This document shows, piece after piece, positions 34,283-45,454 of a stretch of DNA of 64,000 nucleotides. Within the stretch, counting starts at the first letter, position 1, and the number at the start of each line of letters is the position of its first letter. The DNA is taken from assembly GCF_040869045.1 (NCBI RefSeq), contig NC_090320.1, forward strand, positions 243,908,978 through 243,972,977, given 5' to 3'. A model generated the notes under the pieces. That model was not told the origin of the DNA. It did no database searches and saw only the letters and a list, made by a program, of their open reading frames with translations. Made by a program: the position numbers and the translations under genes. The DNA comes from Eurosta solidaginis. Taxonomy: Eukaryota > Arthropoda > Insecta > Diptera > Tephritidae.

Positions 34283-35269
34283 ATGATTAAGTGTACAAGT
34301 TTGTGTGGTGGTGATAACCACTTAATGTGTGGCCTATGTGAAATAAAAACGCACATAAAATGCACAAAACTTAGTGCTAATATTATTAATATATTAAAAA
34401 ACGATAATAATCTGTTCTACAGATGTGACAATTGTGTTGTTGGTTTGCCGTCTGTTATGCGGACCAAAATTGCAGAGACTCAAAAAAGTCTCAAAGCTCT
34501 CAGTAGCTTTTTCAAGTCGTTAAATAATAATGCTAATAATAAACAGAGAAACAAAAATAACTCTGCTGCTAAAGACAATGTTATTGTAACGCGGTCAAAA
34601 ACAAAGGGCTTCGAACCGAATGTGAAACAACCACAAAAAGCAATAGAAAAAATGCAGTGTCAGGTGCAATCTCACTCTCTTCAACAGCTGAGTGCTAGTG
34701 ATTTTGATAATGCGAGCCGGAGTCTTGTTGGTGGTGAAGATTCTGCTGCAGCTGCTGCTGGCGTCGCTGATATTGGGAGTGTGAATGCTGGTAGTTATTC
34801 TGCTGTAGCTGGCGCTGTTTCTGATACTGCAGAGTCTGTCGCTTCATTTCGATCTGATTCTTCTAATATCGGACATCCCAATAAGCAATTGAAAAATAGT
34901 TCCCAAAGTGATGGAATGAACAACCAAAAGGCGCGTCCAATAGTTGTTGGTAGTAACTCTAATGCTAGTTTAGAAGTTAGTGTACGATTCAAATGGCTTC
35001 ATCTGTCATCTTTTAAGCCATCTGTGAATGCTGAAACTATAGTTGACTATGTATCAAGAACTGCAAATATTTCGCCTTTATTAATGCGCTGCCAAAAACT
35101 TACGAAAAGGGACGTAGATGAAAAGTCCTTACGGAGTGTTAATTTTAAGCTTGGGATCTCAGCATGTAATTACAATAAGTTGCTCGATTCGTCAATTTGG
35201 CCATCGGATGTAAAAGTAAGGCCGTTTCGTTTTTTTCAAAGGACTGTGGTGCAAAAGGACAACTCATAA
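34283..35269 (+). CDS. LINE ORF1 with N-terminal PHD-like zinc finger
   Basis: A 328-residue protein expected to package LINE RNA. Residues ~4-52 hold a Cys/His cluster (C, C, C, C-x2-C type pairs around HLMCGLCEIKTHIKC and FYRCDNC) that looks like a PHD finger, as found in ORF1 of some CR1/Jockey-group LINEs. A Lys/Asn/Gln-rich then Ala/Ser-rich middle part follows, and a C-terminal ~90-residue segment (VRFKWLHLSSFKP onward) that may be RNA-binding. No CCHC knuckles. The ATG at 34,283 follows the leader. Reads intact and overlaps ORF2. I do not regard it as a host zinc-finger gene because ORF2 follows at once. Confidence 0.75.
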   Translation: MIKCTSLCGGDNHLMCGLCEIKTHIKCTKLSANIINILKNDNNLFYRCDNCVVGLPSVMRTKIAETQKSLKALSSFFKSLNNNANNKQRNKNNSAAKDNVIVTRSKTKGFEPNVKQPQKAIEKMQCQVQSHSLQQLSASDFDNASRSLVGGEDSAAAAAGVADIGSVNAGSYSAVAGAVSDTAESVASFRSDSSNIGHPNKQLKNSSQSDGMNNQKARPIVVGSNSNASLEVSVRFKWLHLSSFKPSVNAETIVDYVSRTANISPLLMRCQKLTKRDVDEKSLRSVNFKLGISACNYNKLLDSSIWPSDVKVRPFRFFQRTVVQKDNS

Positions 35270-38063
35270 GTCCTCGCTCCGTCACCAATAATGACTGCTA
35301 CAATTCATGTCTAATTGATGATGCCCGTTCTTTAAAGAACTCAATATCAATATATTTTCAAAACATATCAGGCATAAGAACTAAGGCCTCTGCTGTATTT
35401 GCTGCTACCTCTAGTGAAGAATACGATTTGATAGTTCTTGTTGAGACGTGGTTTACTGCGGACTTTTTTAGTAATGAGTTTTTTGATAAAAATTTGTATA
35501 ATATATATCGCAAAGATCGTGATAATGTAAGTACAGAACTTTATCGAGGTGGAGGAGTGCTAATTGCTGTAAGAAAAAGCCTACAAACCTCGGAGGTTCC
35601 TCTTAATATCTCTGATACTTCTATTGATCAGCTTATAATCAGCATAAAAGGCAAAACAGAACGTTTATTTGTCAGTGTTTCTTATATACCACCAAATAGT
35701 GCAGATAGTGTTTATGAAAATCATGTTAATAATATTATGCATCTTTCGAGCACTAACTTGAATTCTAAATTTTGTATTTTAGGGGATTTTAACTTAAATA
35801 AAATCGTATGGAATTATATTCCAGGTGAGAAAACTCTCATACCTACTAATGTCAATCAAGCTAGTGAAATGTGCTTAGTTGATAATTTTTATAGTTTACA
35901 GTTAGTTCAAATCAATGATTTTGAAAATACGCTAGGTAAAATCCTCGATCTTATATTTGTTAGCAATGATCTTAATTATAATTTAATCTGTTCCCTCTGC
36001 CCGTTGTCTAATACTGATAAACATCACGTACCATTGATATTGGAGATTAAGTTTTATGAATTTGGAAATATTAAACTCAATAATGAAGTTGGTTTCAATT
36101 ATAGCCGATGTGATTTTGCCTTGATCAATAATTTGATTTCAAATATTGACTGGCAGTCTCTTTTTAATAATCGTAATCTTTCAGACTGCTTTGACTTATT
36201 CAAAAGTAATATCTCGGAAATAATGAATATTAATATTCCTCGTTTCCCGGCAAGGGTTTACAAGTAGCCGTGGTATACCAAAAGCTTAAAGACTCTAAAA
36301 AATTTGCGTAATAAATATCATAAACTTTTTAAAAAATCAGGAAGTCCCGAACTCAAGCAACAATATCTGAATTACGCGAAGAAGTTTAATTGTCTTGATA
36401 AGTTTCTGTACAATCGATATATTCTCAATTTCGAAAATAATATCAAATCGAATCCTAAATCGTTTTGGAATTTCATTCGCTCCAAACAATCGGTTTCGGG
36501 AATGGGATAACGTCTTGTTTCGACTTCTCCTCATTAGTTCTAGATATTGATGATATTATCTTAAGTATTCAGACGATCAAGAGCTCCAAGCAATGTGATT
36601 ATCAAGAATTTTCATCTTTTTTCCTGAAGCAGTGTGTAGCTTCCGTTGCAGAGCCCTTGTTGCATATATTTAATTTATCATTAAAGTCTGGTATCTTTTT
36701 GGATGAATGGAAAATTACTTTTTTTCAACCTATTCATAAAAGTGGTAGTAAAATTGACGTTACAAACTATCGGCCAATATCGAAGATCCCCGTGATTTCA
36801 AAACTTTTTGAGAAAACGGTGATGTTTAAATTAGCGTCCGCAGTTAAGCGTTATATTTGCCCATGTCAGCATGGCTTCGTTCCGGGGCGTTCAACAGTAA
36901 CTAATCTGGTCGTTTTTTCGAATTACTGCATCTCGTCTTTTACTCATGGTTGTCAAGTCGACTGCATATATACGGACATATCCAAAGCTTTTGACAGAGT
37001 TTCGCACAAAGCTCTCGTGTCTAAATTGCGAAAAATGGGTTTCCACTCAACATTTTTACAATGGATTTATTCATACTTATCCAATAGGATAAATTTTGTT
37101 GTTATTGACAACGTAAAGTCATCTCCTTACGTAGCAACCTCAGGTGTGCCCCAAGGTAGTATCCTTGGCCCACTTTTCTTTATTATCTTTATCAATGATG
37201 TAAGTGCTTGTTTTAAGCAATGCAATTATCTTCTTTACGCTGATGATTTGAAAATTTTTTTCAGAATCAAGAACGAGTCTGATACTCTCATACTACAATC
37301 TGAGTTAAATAATTTTAATGAGTGGTGCTGTAAAAATAAGCTTGCGTTGAATGCCAACAAATGTTATTACATAACTTATTCCAAATTATGTAATAAATTG
37401 ATTTCGTCTTACTATGTCTCTAATAAACCCTTACTTAGGGTGAATAAAATTCGGGATTTAGGTGTTGTATTTGATTCGTCTTTTACATTCACCGAGCACT
37501 TAAATTTTATTATCCCCAAAGCATATTCCTTACTGGCCTTTATTAAAAGAAATGGATCCGAGTTTAAGGATTCATATACTAAAAAACTATTATACAATGC
37601 CTTTGTACTGTCAAGGCTTGAGTATGGTTCCATAATATGGAGTCCTTATTATGAGGTACACAATAAGAGAGTCGAACGTGTGCAAAAAATATTCATGAAG
37701 TACTGTTTATACGATATAAACTTCGATCTGCCTCTTCCTCCATATATCTCTAGGTGTAAGCTAATCAATCTTCACACATTAGAAAGTAGAAGATTAATTA
37801 CATCTATAATGTTTATTTATGATATTTCTAATGGCAATATTGATTGCCCGATACTGTTAGAGCCTTTGAACTTTTATGTTCCATCACGGACTTTGCGCCA
37901 ATATACTATGTTTGTAATTGACCAGTTTAGATCTAATTACGCACTTAATGGCCCGTTCACTCGCGCTCTAATTGCTATTAACTCAATCAATAATAATTAT
38001 TGTATTGATTTTTCGATATCTCGTCGAAGTTTTAAAAATATGTTATTTTCCATTTTAAATTAA
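35197..38063 (+). pseudogene. LINE ORF2 (endonuclease-RT), one stop and one frameshift
   Basis: Endonuclease motifs in order: YFQNISG, VLVETWF, GDFNLNKIVW, DLIFVSN and DKHHVPL (35,340-36,040). An in-frame TAG at 36,265-36,267 precedes PWYTK in the same frame. A frameshift near 36,490 then moves to the frame that holds the reverse transcriptase: NYRPISKIP, CQHGFVPGRST, YTDISKAFDRVSH, GVPQGSILGP and YADD near 37,240, with the stop at 38,061-38,063. The exact ORF2 start is unclear since it overlaps ORF1. About 955 codons in total. The lesions leave this copy unable to move on its own. Confidence 0.83.
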
Positions 38064-38886
38064 CTTTACTGTAAATAAACCTTATGTTTAATAATATTTA
38101 ATATAGTCTGTAAGATTCTTGTAAATCATAGACTGAATAAATATGAAATATGAAAATTATTCTAGACAAACTAACTGAAAATGGGCGGAGCCACGCCCAT
38201 TTCGAAATTTTCTTTTATTTTGGTATTTTGTTGCATCATATCATTACTGGAGTTGAATGTTGACTTAATTTACTTACATACAGTAAAGATATTAAATTTT
38301 TTGTTAAAATTTGACTTTTAAAAAATTTTTTTTAAAAAGTGGGCGTGTTCTTCATCCAATTTTGCAAATTTTTATTTAGCACATATGTAGTAATAGTAGT
38401 AACGTTCCTGCCAAATTCCATGATGATATCTTCAACGACTGCCAAATTACAGCTTGCAAAACTTTTAGAAAATCTTACTAATTTTCTATTCTGCGACAAG
38501 AGGTCAACCCATCTACCAAGTTTCATCGCTTTATCCGTCTTTGGCAATGAATTATCGCATTTTTTCGGTTTTTCGAAATTTTCGATATCGAAAAAGTGGG
38601 CGTGGTTATAGTCCGATATCGTTCATTTTAAATAGCGGTCTGAGATGAGTGCCCAGGAATCTACATACCAAATTTCATCAAGATACCTCAAAATTTACTT
38701 AAGTTATGGTGTTAACGGACAGACGGACGGATGGGCGGACATGGCTCAATCAAATTTTTTTTCGATACTGATGATTTTGATATATGGAAGTCTATATCTA
38801 TCTCGATTCCTTTATACCTGTACAACCAACCGTTATCCAATCAAAGTTAATATACTCTGTGAGCTCTGCTCAACTGAGTATAAAAA

Positions 38887-39154
38887 GTGTCAAGTCGTAG
38901 GCAAATCAGTTGATGGCAAATATACACAGAAATATTATATAATTTATATAATAGCGGTTGAGAAAGAAATTTCTCAAGTACCTATAAGGTTCCGATTATA
39001 CAAACTTTACTATGGTGTTTATTTGAGTTCTGTAGATAATCACTAAAGTTTTACGATAGAATTTCTCAAAGTTTTTAACTAACGATTTTTCGATTTTTAT
39101 GTCCATTGTTCTATTCACTAAGTCGGAAACTCAACAAAACAAAACAAATCACTA
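38887..39154. other. No gene seen
   Basis: AT-rich unassigned spacer. Confidence 0.45.
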
Positions 39155-39241
39155 ACTTAGTTTTAACGACTCGACATGGTTGACATTTAAATTTCGTTTT
39201 AATAGCAGAAAGGTGGCAGCACAGCTTAACGAAACCTAAGA
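39155..39241 (+). repeat. Repeat Q, copy 2, left part
   Basis: Matches 28,283-28,355; resumes at 44,238. Confidence 0.7.
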
Positions 39242-39740
39242 CGGCCCATACATGACACAAAAGCCATGCGCAAATATAAAACGACGGAATTTGTGCAAAT
39301 GAAAATTTTGACATACACGGCTCAAAAACACTGCGCAATATTCGTTTTTAATGTAGCGCACCAAATGAAACATGTGTTTTAATAATATAAAAAAGGCACT
39401 AATTGTATGAAAAAAACACTATTTATTTTCCACAGCGCTGGTAATTCACAGTATAAGTCGAAAAACTCGCACCAGAAGCGTTTATTTTCCATTGTATATA
39501 TAATTTTTATATTTTAGTTGCAAGACCAGCTCAACTCATTGCAGCACTGCGCAATATTCATTTTTCAACTAGCGCAACAAATGAAACATGTGTTCTAATT
39601 GATAAACAATTATTATATATTATTGAATTTGTGTGAATTCCTGTTACAAGCTAGAGATGGTCCTTACGCCTTCGATATTAACATTTTTAAGAAATAATTA
39701 CTGATGTTATATTATCAGAAACCACAGGTAAACTGTGTAA
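39242..39740 (+). mobile_element. Deletion derivative of the Harbinger element
   Basis: Begins CGGCCCATACATGACAC like the full element at 39,741, then skips to the far end: 39,425-39,490 is the reverse-strand start of the MADF gene (start codon plus ~25 codons), and 39,620-39,740 matches 43,785-43,875. The transposase is missing. It sits head-to-tail with the full element. Confidence 0.7.
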
Positions 39741-39872
39741 TACGGCCCATACACGACACAAAAGCCATGCGCAAATATAAAACGACGAAATTTGTGCAAA
39801 GGAGAATTTTGACATACACGGCTCAAAAACACTGCGCAATATTCATTTTTAAACTGGCGCAACAAACGAATC

Positions 39873-41157
39873 ATGTGTTCTAATTGCATAAAGAAGGCAA
39901 GTGCGGCTTTACTTCTTTCGATTGCATTAAAAAGAAAGAAAAGAAAGCAAAAGGGTAAACGGATTTCGTCACAATTGTGGTATAAAAAACGAAATGTATT
40001 GGGACAGAAAAAATTACTTCGGGAACTTGAGTTTACGTCTCAACGTGAATTTAAAAATTATGTAAGAATGGATAAAGAAACATTTGAAGTACTTTTGTCT
40101 AAAGTAGCGCATCGAATTAATAAACGAGACACTGTGATGAGGAAAGCTATTCCTGCGCGTCATCGTTTAACTTTAACATTGCGTTTTTTGGCAAGCGGCA
40201 ATAGTTTTGAGGACCTAAAATTCCTTACAGCAATTTCTCCACAAGCTATCGGCAAGATTGTAAGCAAGACTTGTGATGCTATAATAGAAGAGCTAAACGA
40301 CTACATAAAGGTATTTGTTACATATTTTAAACAATTAATAAATTTCAATCATCTAACAGTTGCCAATAAATGAAAACGAGTGGAAGATGGAAGCAAACGC
40401 CTTTAACCAGCGATGGAATTTTCCCCACTGCATGGGTGCGATTGACGGCAAGCACGTTAACATAAAAAAACCACCTGGGTCGAGGTCGTTTTACTTTAAT
40501 TATAAAAAGCATTTCTCTATTATTATGATGGCTATAGTAAACGCAAATTATGAATTTTTGATGGTCGATGTTGGTGCAAATGGAAGAGCTTCAGATGCTG
40601 GTTTATTTAGTCAAACCAAGTTTTTCAAGCAGCTTAAAGAAAATAAATTACGACTACCAAAACTTGAATTGCTTCCAGGATATAATGAAAAAATGCCATT
40701 TTTGTTTGTTGCTGACGACGCATTTCCACTAATGGAAAATATAATGAAACCTTTCAGCCACAACTCCCTCGAGAAGAGTGATATAATATTTAATTATAGG
40801 CTATCGCGCGCACGTGGATTGGTCGAAAATGTTTTCGGAATCTTGGTTTCGCGTTTTAGAATCCTTTTGAATACTTTAAATTTCTCGCCAGATAAATCCA
40901 CAAAATTTGTTTTGGCGTGTTGTTATTTGCACAACTTCTTGCGTAAATCAAAATGTGAAACATATTTTACTGCTGAGCCCTGTTCAAATGTGGAAACCAC
41001 AGAAGCTTTCGAAACCCCTGGATCGCAAGAAAAGGGAGATGTCTTAGATTCTTTAAGTTCAACAGCAATTAGAAATGCATCCGCAAATGCAAAACATATG
41101 AGAAACAAATTTAGAATATATTTTAGTTCTGTTGGCACGGTTCCATGGCAAGATTAA
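39873..41157 (+). CDS. PIF/Harbinger transposase (HARBI1-like), two exons
   Basis: DDE-type nuclease that cuts and joins the element's ends in the nucleus. Exon 1 is 39,873-40,310 (ATG, MCSNCIKK); a 49-bp intron 40,311-40,359 (GT...CAG) is inferred because joining restores the family's DYIK-LP..E.EW junction and keeps frame; exon 2 is 40,360-41,157. The product is 411 residues, usual for the family. The N-terminal half has the helix-turn-helix-like region (LTLRFLASGNSFEDLK). The catalytic triad is visible: D in GAIDGKH, D in GRASDAGLF, E in RGLVENVFG. No stop or frameshift found, so it may still be active. Its usual partner, a MADF/Myb-like protein, is encoded opposite but decayed. It could be mistaken for domesticated host HARBI1, but it lies within repeat DNA. 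Confidence 0.9.
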
Positions 41158-41269
41158 GTGTATAATAAACTCGTAAACAAAAATGCCAATAGTAATAAGC
41201 AACTAATATAATATGTATTTACATTTGTATTTATGAATCTTTTTAGGACGGTAATACTCTGTTCAGTGT

Positions 41270-42797
41270 GTCTCGTTCAAGGGGTGGTTGCATCGGACAG
41301 GTTGTTCTGGGCTTGATCCCAAAACCCGACGTCCACGTAACTTTTATAAATCTTTTGTGGCTCCTTGCTGTTCACGCCCAAGGGCGTCCCGTAGTCTACG
41401 CCTAAGCGCCCCCACTACCTTCCAGCAGCCCCGCTGCTCAGCAAGCCACAACAAGTACTCGCTGCTGCTCGCGCCCCACGGCGCCAGCTACTCAAACAAC
41501 TGATACTACTCATAACTACTACCTTCGTAGTAGAGTTGGTAGCAATGCTGAGCATCAGCCCCTGCCCCCGCCTTCTCCCCCCCCCCCTCTTTTCCGGCAG
41601 CAATCGTGCAGGTCAGGGAAACAGACTCTTAGTCCCTACCTCCGTTACTGCAAGACCTGGAAGGGTCTACCCTTCCCTCATGTCTTAAAAGGTGGACCGC
41701 AAATTATCTGGGTGGTCGGCAGGCATCGGTGCAATTTAGAAACGAAACATCAAAACCAAGGAGAATTAAACAAGGGGTGCCACAGGATGGTGTCCTATCC
41801 CCACTTTTGTTTAATTTCTACATATCTAATACCTTCACCACCGGAAGGAGTCACAATCGTTTCCTACGCCGATGACTGCACACGTTTGATCAGGATCTAC
41901 ATTTTGGTGAGCACGCAGCCGCAATTGTTCCGAGAATTCAGAGCCGTAACAAAATTCTCAAATCCTTTGCTGGCAGTACCTGGGGAAAAGATAAAGAAAC
42001 GCTCGTGACTACATACAAAGCAATTAGCCAGCCGATTACGTGCTACGCGTCACCCATATGGTCGCCAAGCCTAAAAATCACCCACTGGAAGAAACTACAG
42101 GCCTGCCAAAATACTGCTCTCAGAATCGCCACGGGCTGTCTTCTTATGTCCCCAGAACACCATCTGCATAATGAGGCGAGAATACTCCCCATCAGGGAGA
42201 GAAATGAGATGCTGACCAAACAGTTCCTGTTGAATACCCAGAAACCTGGGCATCCCAAAAGACATCTGATTGATGAACCAGCACCGCCTAGGGGCTTAAA
42301 GGGTCATCTCCGTAAGCATTTTGAGGAAATATGGCACCTGAGAACCCAGCCGTATGAAGTGAAAAAACACAAGCAGGTCCTTGGTGAACTCCATAAACAG
42401 GCGTCGGACATTTATGCCGGGAATTGCCCGGTGAATCCAGTACTTAACGAAAATTATCAAAAACTCGTGGAAGAGGAACGCATACTCCCCAGGGAAACGC
42501 GTGTCACTCTTGCTCAACTTCGTTCTGGATACTGTAACAGGTTAAACTCTTACCTATCCAGAATCAACCCCGACATACAAAATGTATGCCCCGCTTGCAA
42601 CGTGTCCCCACATGACACCAACCATCTCTTCAATTGTAATGTGGAACCAACGCCTCTAACACCCCTTTCCTTATGGTCCACCCCTGTTGAAACGGCAAGT
42701 TTCCTTGGACTCCCGTTAAAGGATATTGATGACAATTTGTGATCGGTCGCGGCTATTAGGTGGGGCGAGCATGGCTACAACAACTACAACAACAACA
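41270..42797 (+). mobile_element. Jockey-superfamily LINE, internally deleted
   Basis: 5' part 41,280-41,640 is GC-rich coding-like sequence; an internal deletion joins it to the reverse transcriptase (41,680-42,742). The tail is (ACAAC/AAC)n at 42,775-42,797. It splits the Harbinger element. Confidence 0.72.
41680..42742 (+). pseudogene. LINE reverse transcriptase remnant
   Basis: The first frame (41,686-41,830) reads as palm sequence with RIKQGVPQDGVLSPLLF. A frameshift near 41,825 moves to the frame with VSYADDCT, the catalytic box, at 41,860-41,880. From 42,005 an open frame of ~245 codons encodes the thumb and C-terminal region, with TYKAISQPITCYASPIW, LRSGYCNRLNSYLSRI and a C-x2-C...H-x4-C finger (CPACNVSPHDTNHLFNC), then stop at 42,740-42,742. 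The arrangement is that of abundant Jockey-group LINEs of flies. Palm sequence between GVPQ and YADD is mostly deleted, so the enzyme is dead. Confidence 0.78.
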
Positions 42798-43199
42798 AAT
42801 GTTCCAGTCCGAATGCACAAACGCCTCCATCGACAATAACCTGCCATTGCTCATAGTGGATTCCCTATAAGTTATAAACAAATTACGACATTTACCAAAG
42901 CCGCCGAAACATAACACCGGTTTACCGCCTCCAATTTGCCAAAGTAAAAGTGCAACGACATCGCCTTACTTTAAATTATAAAGATACTTTTACTTTTATT
43001 GGTTTAACATGTGAATAATAATGTAATTTTTGGATTAACAAATAAAGAAAAGATATTTTCGCTTGAATTGTCATTATCATTTGAATGATAATGCACTTCT
43101 TAAATAAATAATAAATGATATAGATTCCACTTGGCAAAGAAAACAATGACTGAATACTTATAATTTACTTTGTACTTTTAGTTCAATATAATCACTTTA

Positions 43200-43752
43200 A
43201 AATTGGTTTCATTTAATACTCCTCACTGAAGCTCTCATAAAAGCATTGAATATCACTACCACGTCAATTGGAGAATGCTTCAGAATTACTAGTCATTGGT
43301 ACCTGCTGATCCGAAAAGTCGAGCATATTTTGTGCCACAATAAATTCAGATGAAGACTCTGTTGATTGATAAATAGGTAGCTGACGTGAAGACGTAAGTA
43401 GGAAATCCTGTATTTCTACCCGTTTGATTGTAGTTTGCTACAAGCTAATTGTATAAGCTGGTCTTCTTCTGACACCTTTTTTTTCTTTATATGCATTTTA
43501 TGAAATAAGAGAAAATTACCAAGATTTGTATGTAAATTACTTTATTTCTTCTTACGTGCTCTTCTTTTTTTATATCCATTGTAGATGTTCCTTCTTTGCC
43601 TCCGGGTATATTTCCTTCAATTTGTCTACCATCTTTTGGTAGCTGCTGCTTTTTAGCGTTCTATTGCTGTAATCAGCACTCCTTATTTTCCACAGTGCTG
43701 GTAATTCACGATACAAGTCAAAAAACTCGCACCAGAAGCGTTTATTTTCCAT
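43200..43752 (-). pseudogene. Harbinger MADF-domain protein, decayed
   Basis: On the reverse strand an ATG at 43,752 opens a MADF-type DNA-binding domain: ENKRFWCEFFDLYRELPALW, then SYQKMVDKLKEIYP, breaking at a stop at 43,570 by an A run. A second coding block follows after a probable intron (43,480-43,560), with KVSEEDQLIQLACSKL, then a shifted frame with EFIVAQNMLDFSDQQ and a stop near 43,200. In PIF/Harbinger transposons such proteins carry the transposase into the nucleus and to the element ends. Here at least two frame breaks are visible. Exon limits are approximate. Confidence 0.65.
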
Positions 43753-43865
43753 TTTATTTATAATTACGCTTTTTCACTTTTATTGAATTCCTGGTACAAG
43801 CTAGAGATTGTCTTTACGCCTTCGATAATAAAATTTTTAAGCGATGTTATGTTATCAGAAACCAC

Positions 43866-44237
43866 AGGTAAACTGTATAACATTCACCACACACGAAGAA
43901 AAAAGCATGTGCAATTTTTGCAGCATGTGTAAATATCAAAATCGTTTTGATTTTAGCGCAGTTCTCTGCGCAAATAGCGCAAACACTGCACACACCGGGC
44001 AAATCCTTGTGCAAATTGGTAATTGGCACAAGGATACTTGTGCCGTGCAATTGGCGCATAAGATTCACCACACACGAAGAAAAAATTATGTGCAATATTT
44101 GCAGACATGCGTAAATATCAAAATCGTTTTGATTTTAGCGCAGTTCTCTGCGCAAATAGCGCAACCAGTGCACACACCGGGCAAATCCTTGTGCCAATTA
44201 CCAATTTGCATACTTGAGCCGTGTAATTGGCGTATAA
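43866..44237 (+). repeat. Tandem ~180-bp repeat, two copies
   Basis: ATTCACCACACACGAAGAAAAA recurs at 43,882 and 44,063; shared blocks CAAAATCGTTTTGATTTTAG, GCGCAGTTCTCTGCGCAAAT, ACACACCGGGCAAATCC. GCGCAG...CTGCGC is a small palindrome. The words GCAAATAT and CACGGCTCAA/GAGCCGTG link it to the Harbinger ends; perhaps a related MITE. Confidence 0.6.
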
Positions 44238-44870
44238 AAAGCACAAAAGGAATGCCAAAAATAAATAAATTCCGTATACTAACTGCTTTTAAAAGTCGTT
44301 ATTGTGAAAGTTTTTACCTATTTTAACAAAAGGTAAGTAAATTCGGTATTAATTTCATTTTTTTCTCTGTTGATATCGCAGTTATTCTTGTACCCCTTAA
44401 TTGACCATCAAGTTGAGAAATAATATAATGAGCCAAGTCTGGGGTTAGTCGGTACAGCATTTAAAACTCCGTTGCATTCAAGTGGAATTGGTTATCTACT
44501 TCTCTAAGAAGGTTTCTGTCCACTGGCGATGGGCCTAGTAATTCTTCAGCTCAAGTGAATCCATACCAGGTGGTGGCAAAGCGAATTCAACCAATTCGCC
44601 GTGCACAAGAACGTCAAATTAAAAGAAAATTTTCATTGATTCCGATTAACTGATATGTTGAAGTACAAGGCGTTGTATAGAAAATAATCAAGAAGAAGCA
44701 ATCAGCTGTTGGGATAACACCACCTTTACTGAATTCGCCTTGCTTCAGCTTGTGGTAAAACGTACGCCAAGTACTCAAATGTCATTTGATTTATAAAACA
44801 GATTTTCGTGTTTGAAAGTATTTAATTAAAGTTCCGATTTTTTTTTAACTAAAATTGCCAGAAATATTAA
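44238..44870 (+). repeat. Repeat Q, copy 2, right part
   Basis: Continues the match to 28,365-28,740. It has an extra ~60 bp at 44,415-44,470 and is interrupted by a 191-bp MITE. Confidence 0.7.
44552..44742 (+). mobile_element. hAT-like MITE, 191 bp
   Basis: Imperfect TIRs CAAGTGAATCCATACCAGG / CAAGGCGAATTCAGTAAAGG (ending GGTGGTG) and an exact 8-bp TSD CTTCAGCT (44544-44551, 44743-44750). The sister repeat at 28,640 lacks the insertion. Confidence 0.8.
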
Positions 44871-45454
44871 TGTCGTGATTTTTAACGCAGCCAATTTACT
44901 TGCCGTTTATTTAACAACACAGCTGATCATCGATAAACAAATACCGATACAAAATTGTTACGAAATAGTTACTGAATAACGAAATCGTTATAGTTAACGA
45001 TTCGCAAATAAAGCGATGGCAAATGTGGTTAAAAAAGTTTGTGAATTCCACTACTGATCCAACTCCTTATCGACACGATTTCTTTAAATCATTTGTGCCT
45101 TCTTGCTGGTGAAGCATTACGACTTACGGTTGCTATTAATGGTCTTTTAATACTCATGAGTCGTGGCGCAGTTTTAACGATTAGCACCAACGCTGGCCTT
45201 TTGTTGATCGCTCCAAAGGGCGCCTCTAGTTTTTTCGTATGTTTTAAGAGCTATAATTCCCGATGTGCGAACAGTAGCAATGCCATCTACCATCAGTCGC
45301 TACCACGTCTCCTGGCCCTCACACCACATGCCAGCACAGAAGCTATAGGACTCCGACTTCGAACTCATACCTTCGTCGACGTCACATTCCTAGAAGCTCT
45401 AGGTGTAGCTCTGAAAACTTTTTAAGGGTTTTTTTTCCGCGGTATGCTGCCGAG

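Larger units (their letters stand above)
34216..38154 (+). mobile_element. Jockey/CR1-type LINE, near full length, defective
   Basis: A ~67-bp leader, ORF1, overlapping ORF2 and a short 3' UTR ending in AATAAATATGAAATATGAA. AATTA flanks both ends (34211-34215, 38155-38159). ORF2 has one stop and one frameshift. It is inserted in copy D and is therefore younger. Confidence 0.82.
31010..38886 (-). mobile_element. DINE-1/HINE-like element, copy D, split by a LINE
   Basis: The reverse copy begins ACAAGTAAGGAAGG with an intact hairpin (GTTCGG GTGTAA CCGAAC, 31,026-31,043) and ends CTCTGCTCAACTGAGTATA at ~38,882. About 20 minisatellite units fill 31,125-33,665. A LINE (34,216-38,154) interrupts it; removing the LINE and one AATTA restores the order seen in copies B and C (GGCATTA...TCTAGACAAA). 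GTCY tract near 38,715. Confidence 0.75.
39741..43880 (+). mobile_element. PIF/Harbinger transposon with intact transposase
   Basis: A transposase gene on the + strand and a MADF-type gene on the - strand converge, the two-gene layout known for PIF/Harbinger. A LINE (41,270-42,797) lies between them. The exact termini and target duplication could not be fixed because related repeats adjoin both sides. Confidence 0.78.

Noticed and set aside
34283..35269. Host zinc-finger gene
   Set aside because: Directly followed by overlapping LINE ORF2 and enclosed by the same insertion duplication.
1464..38886. Autonomous Helitron/Helentron genes in the DINE/HINE-like copies
   Set aside because: No Rep or helicase motif in any frame of any copy.
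39873..41157. Domesticated HARBI1 host gene
   Set aside because: It lies inside an element with a MADF partner and a neighbouring deletion derivative, all in repeat DNA.
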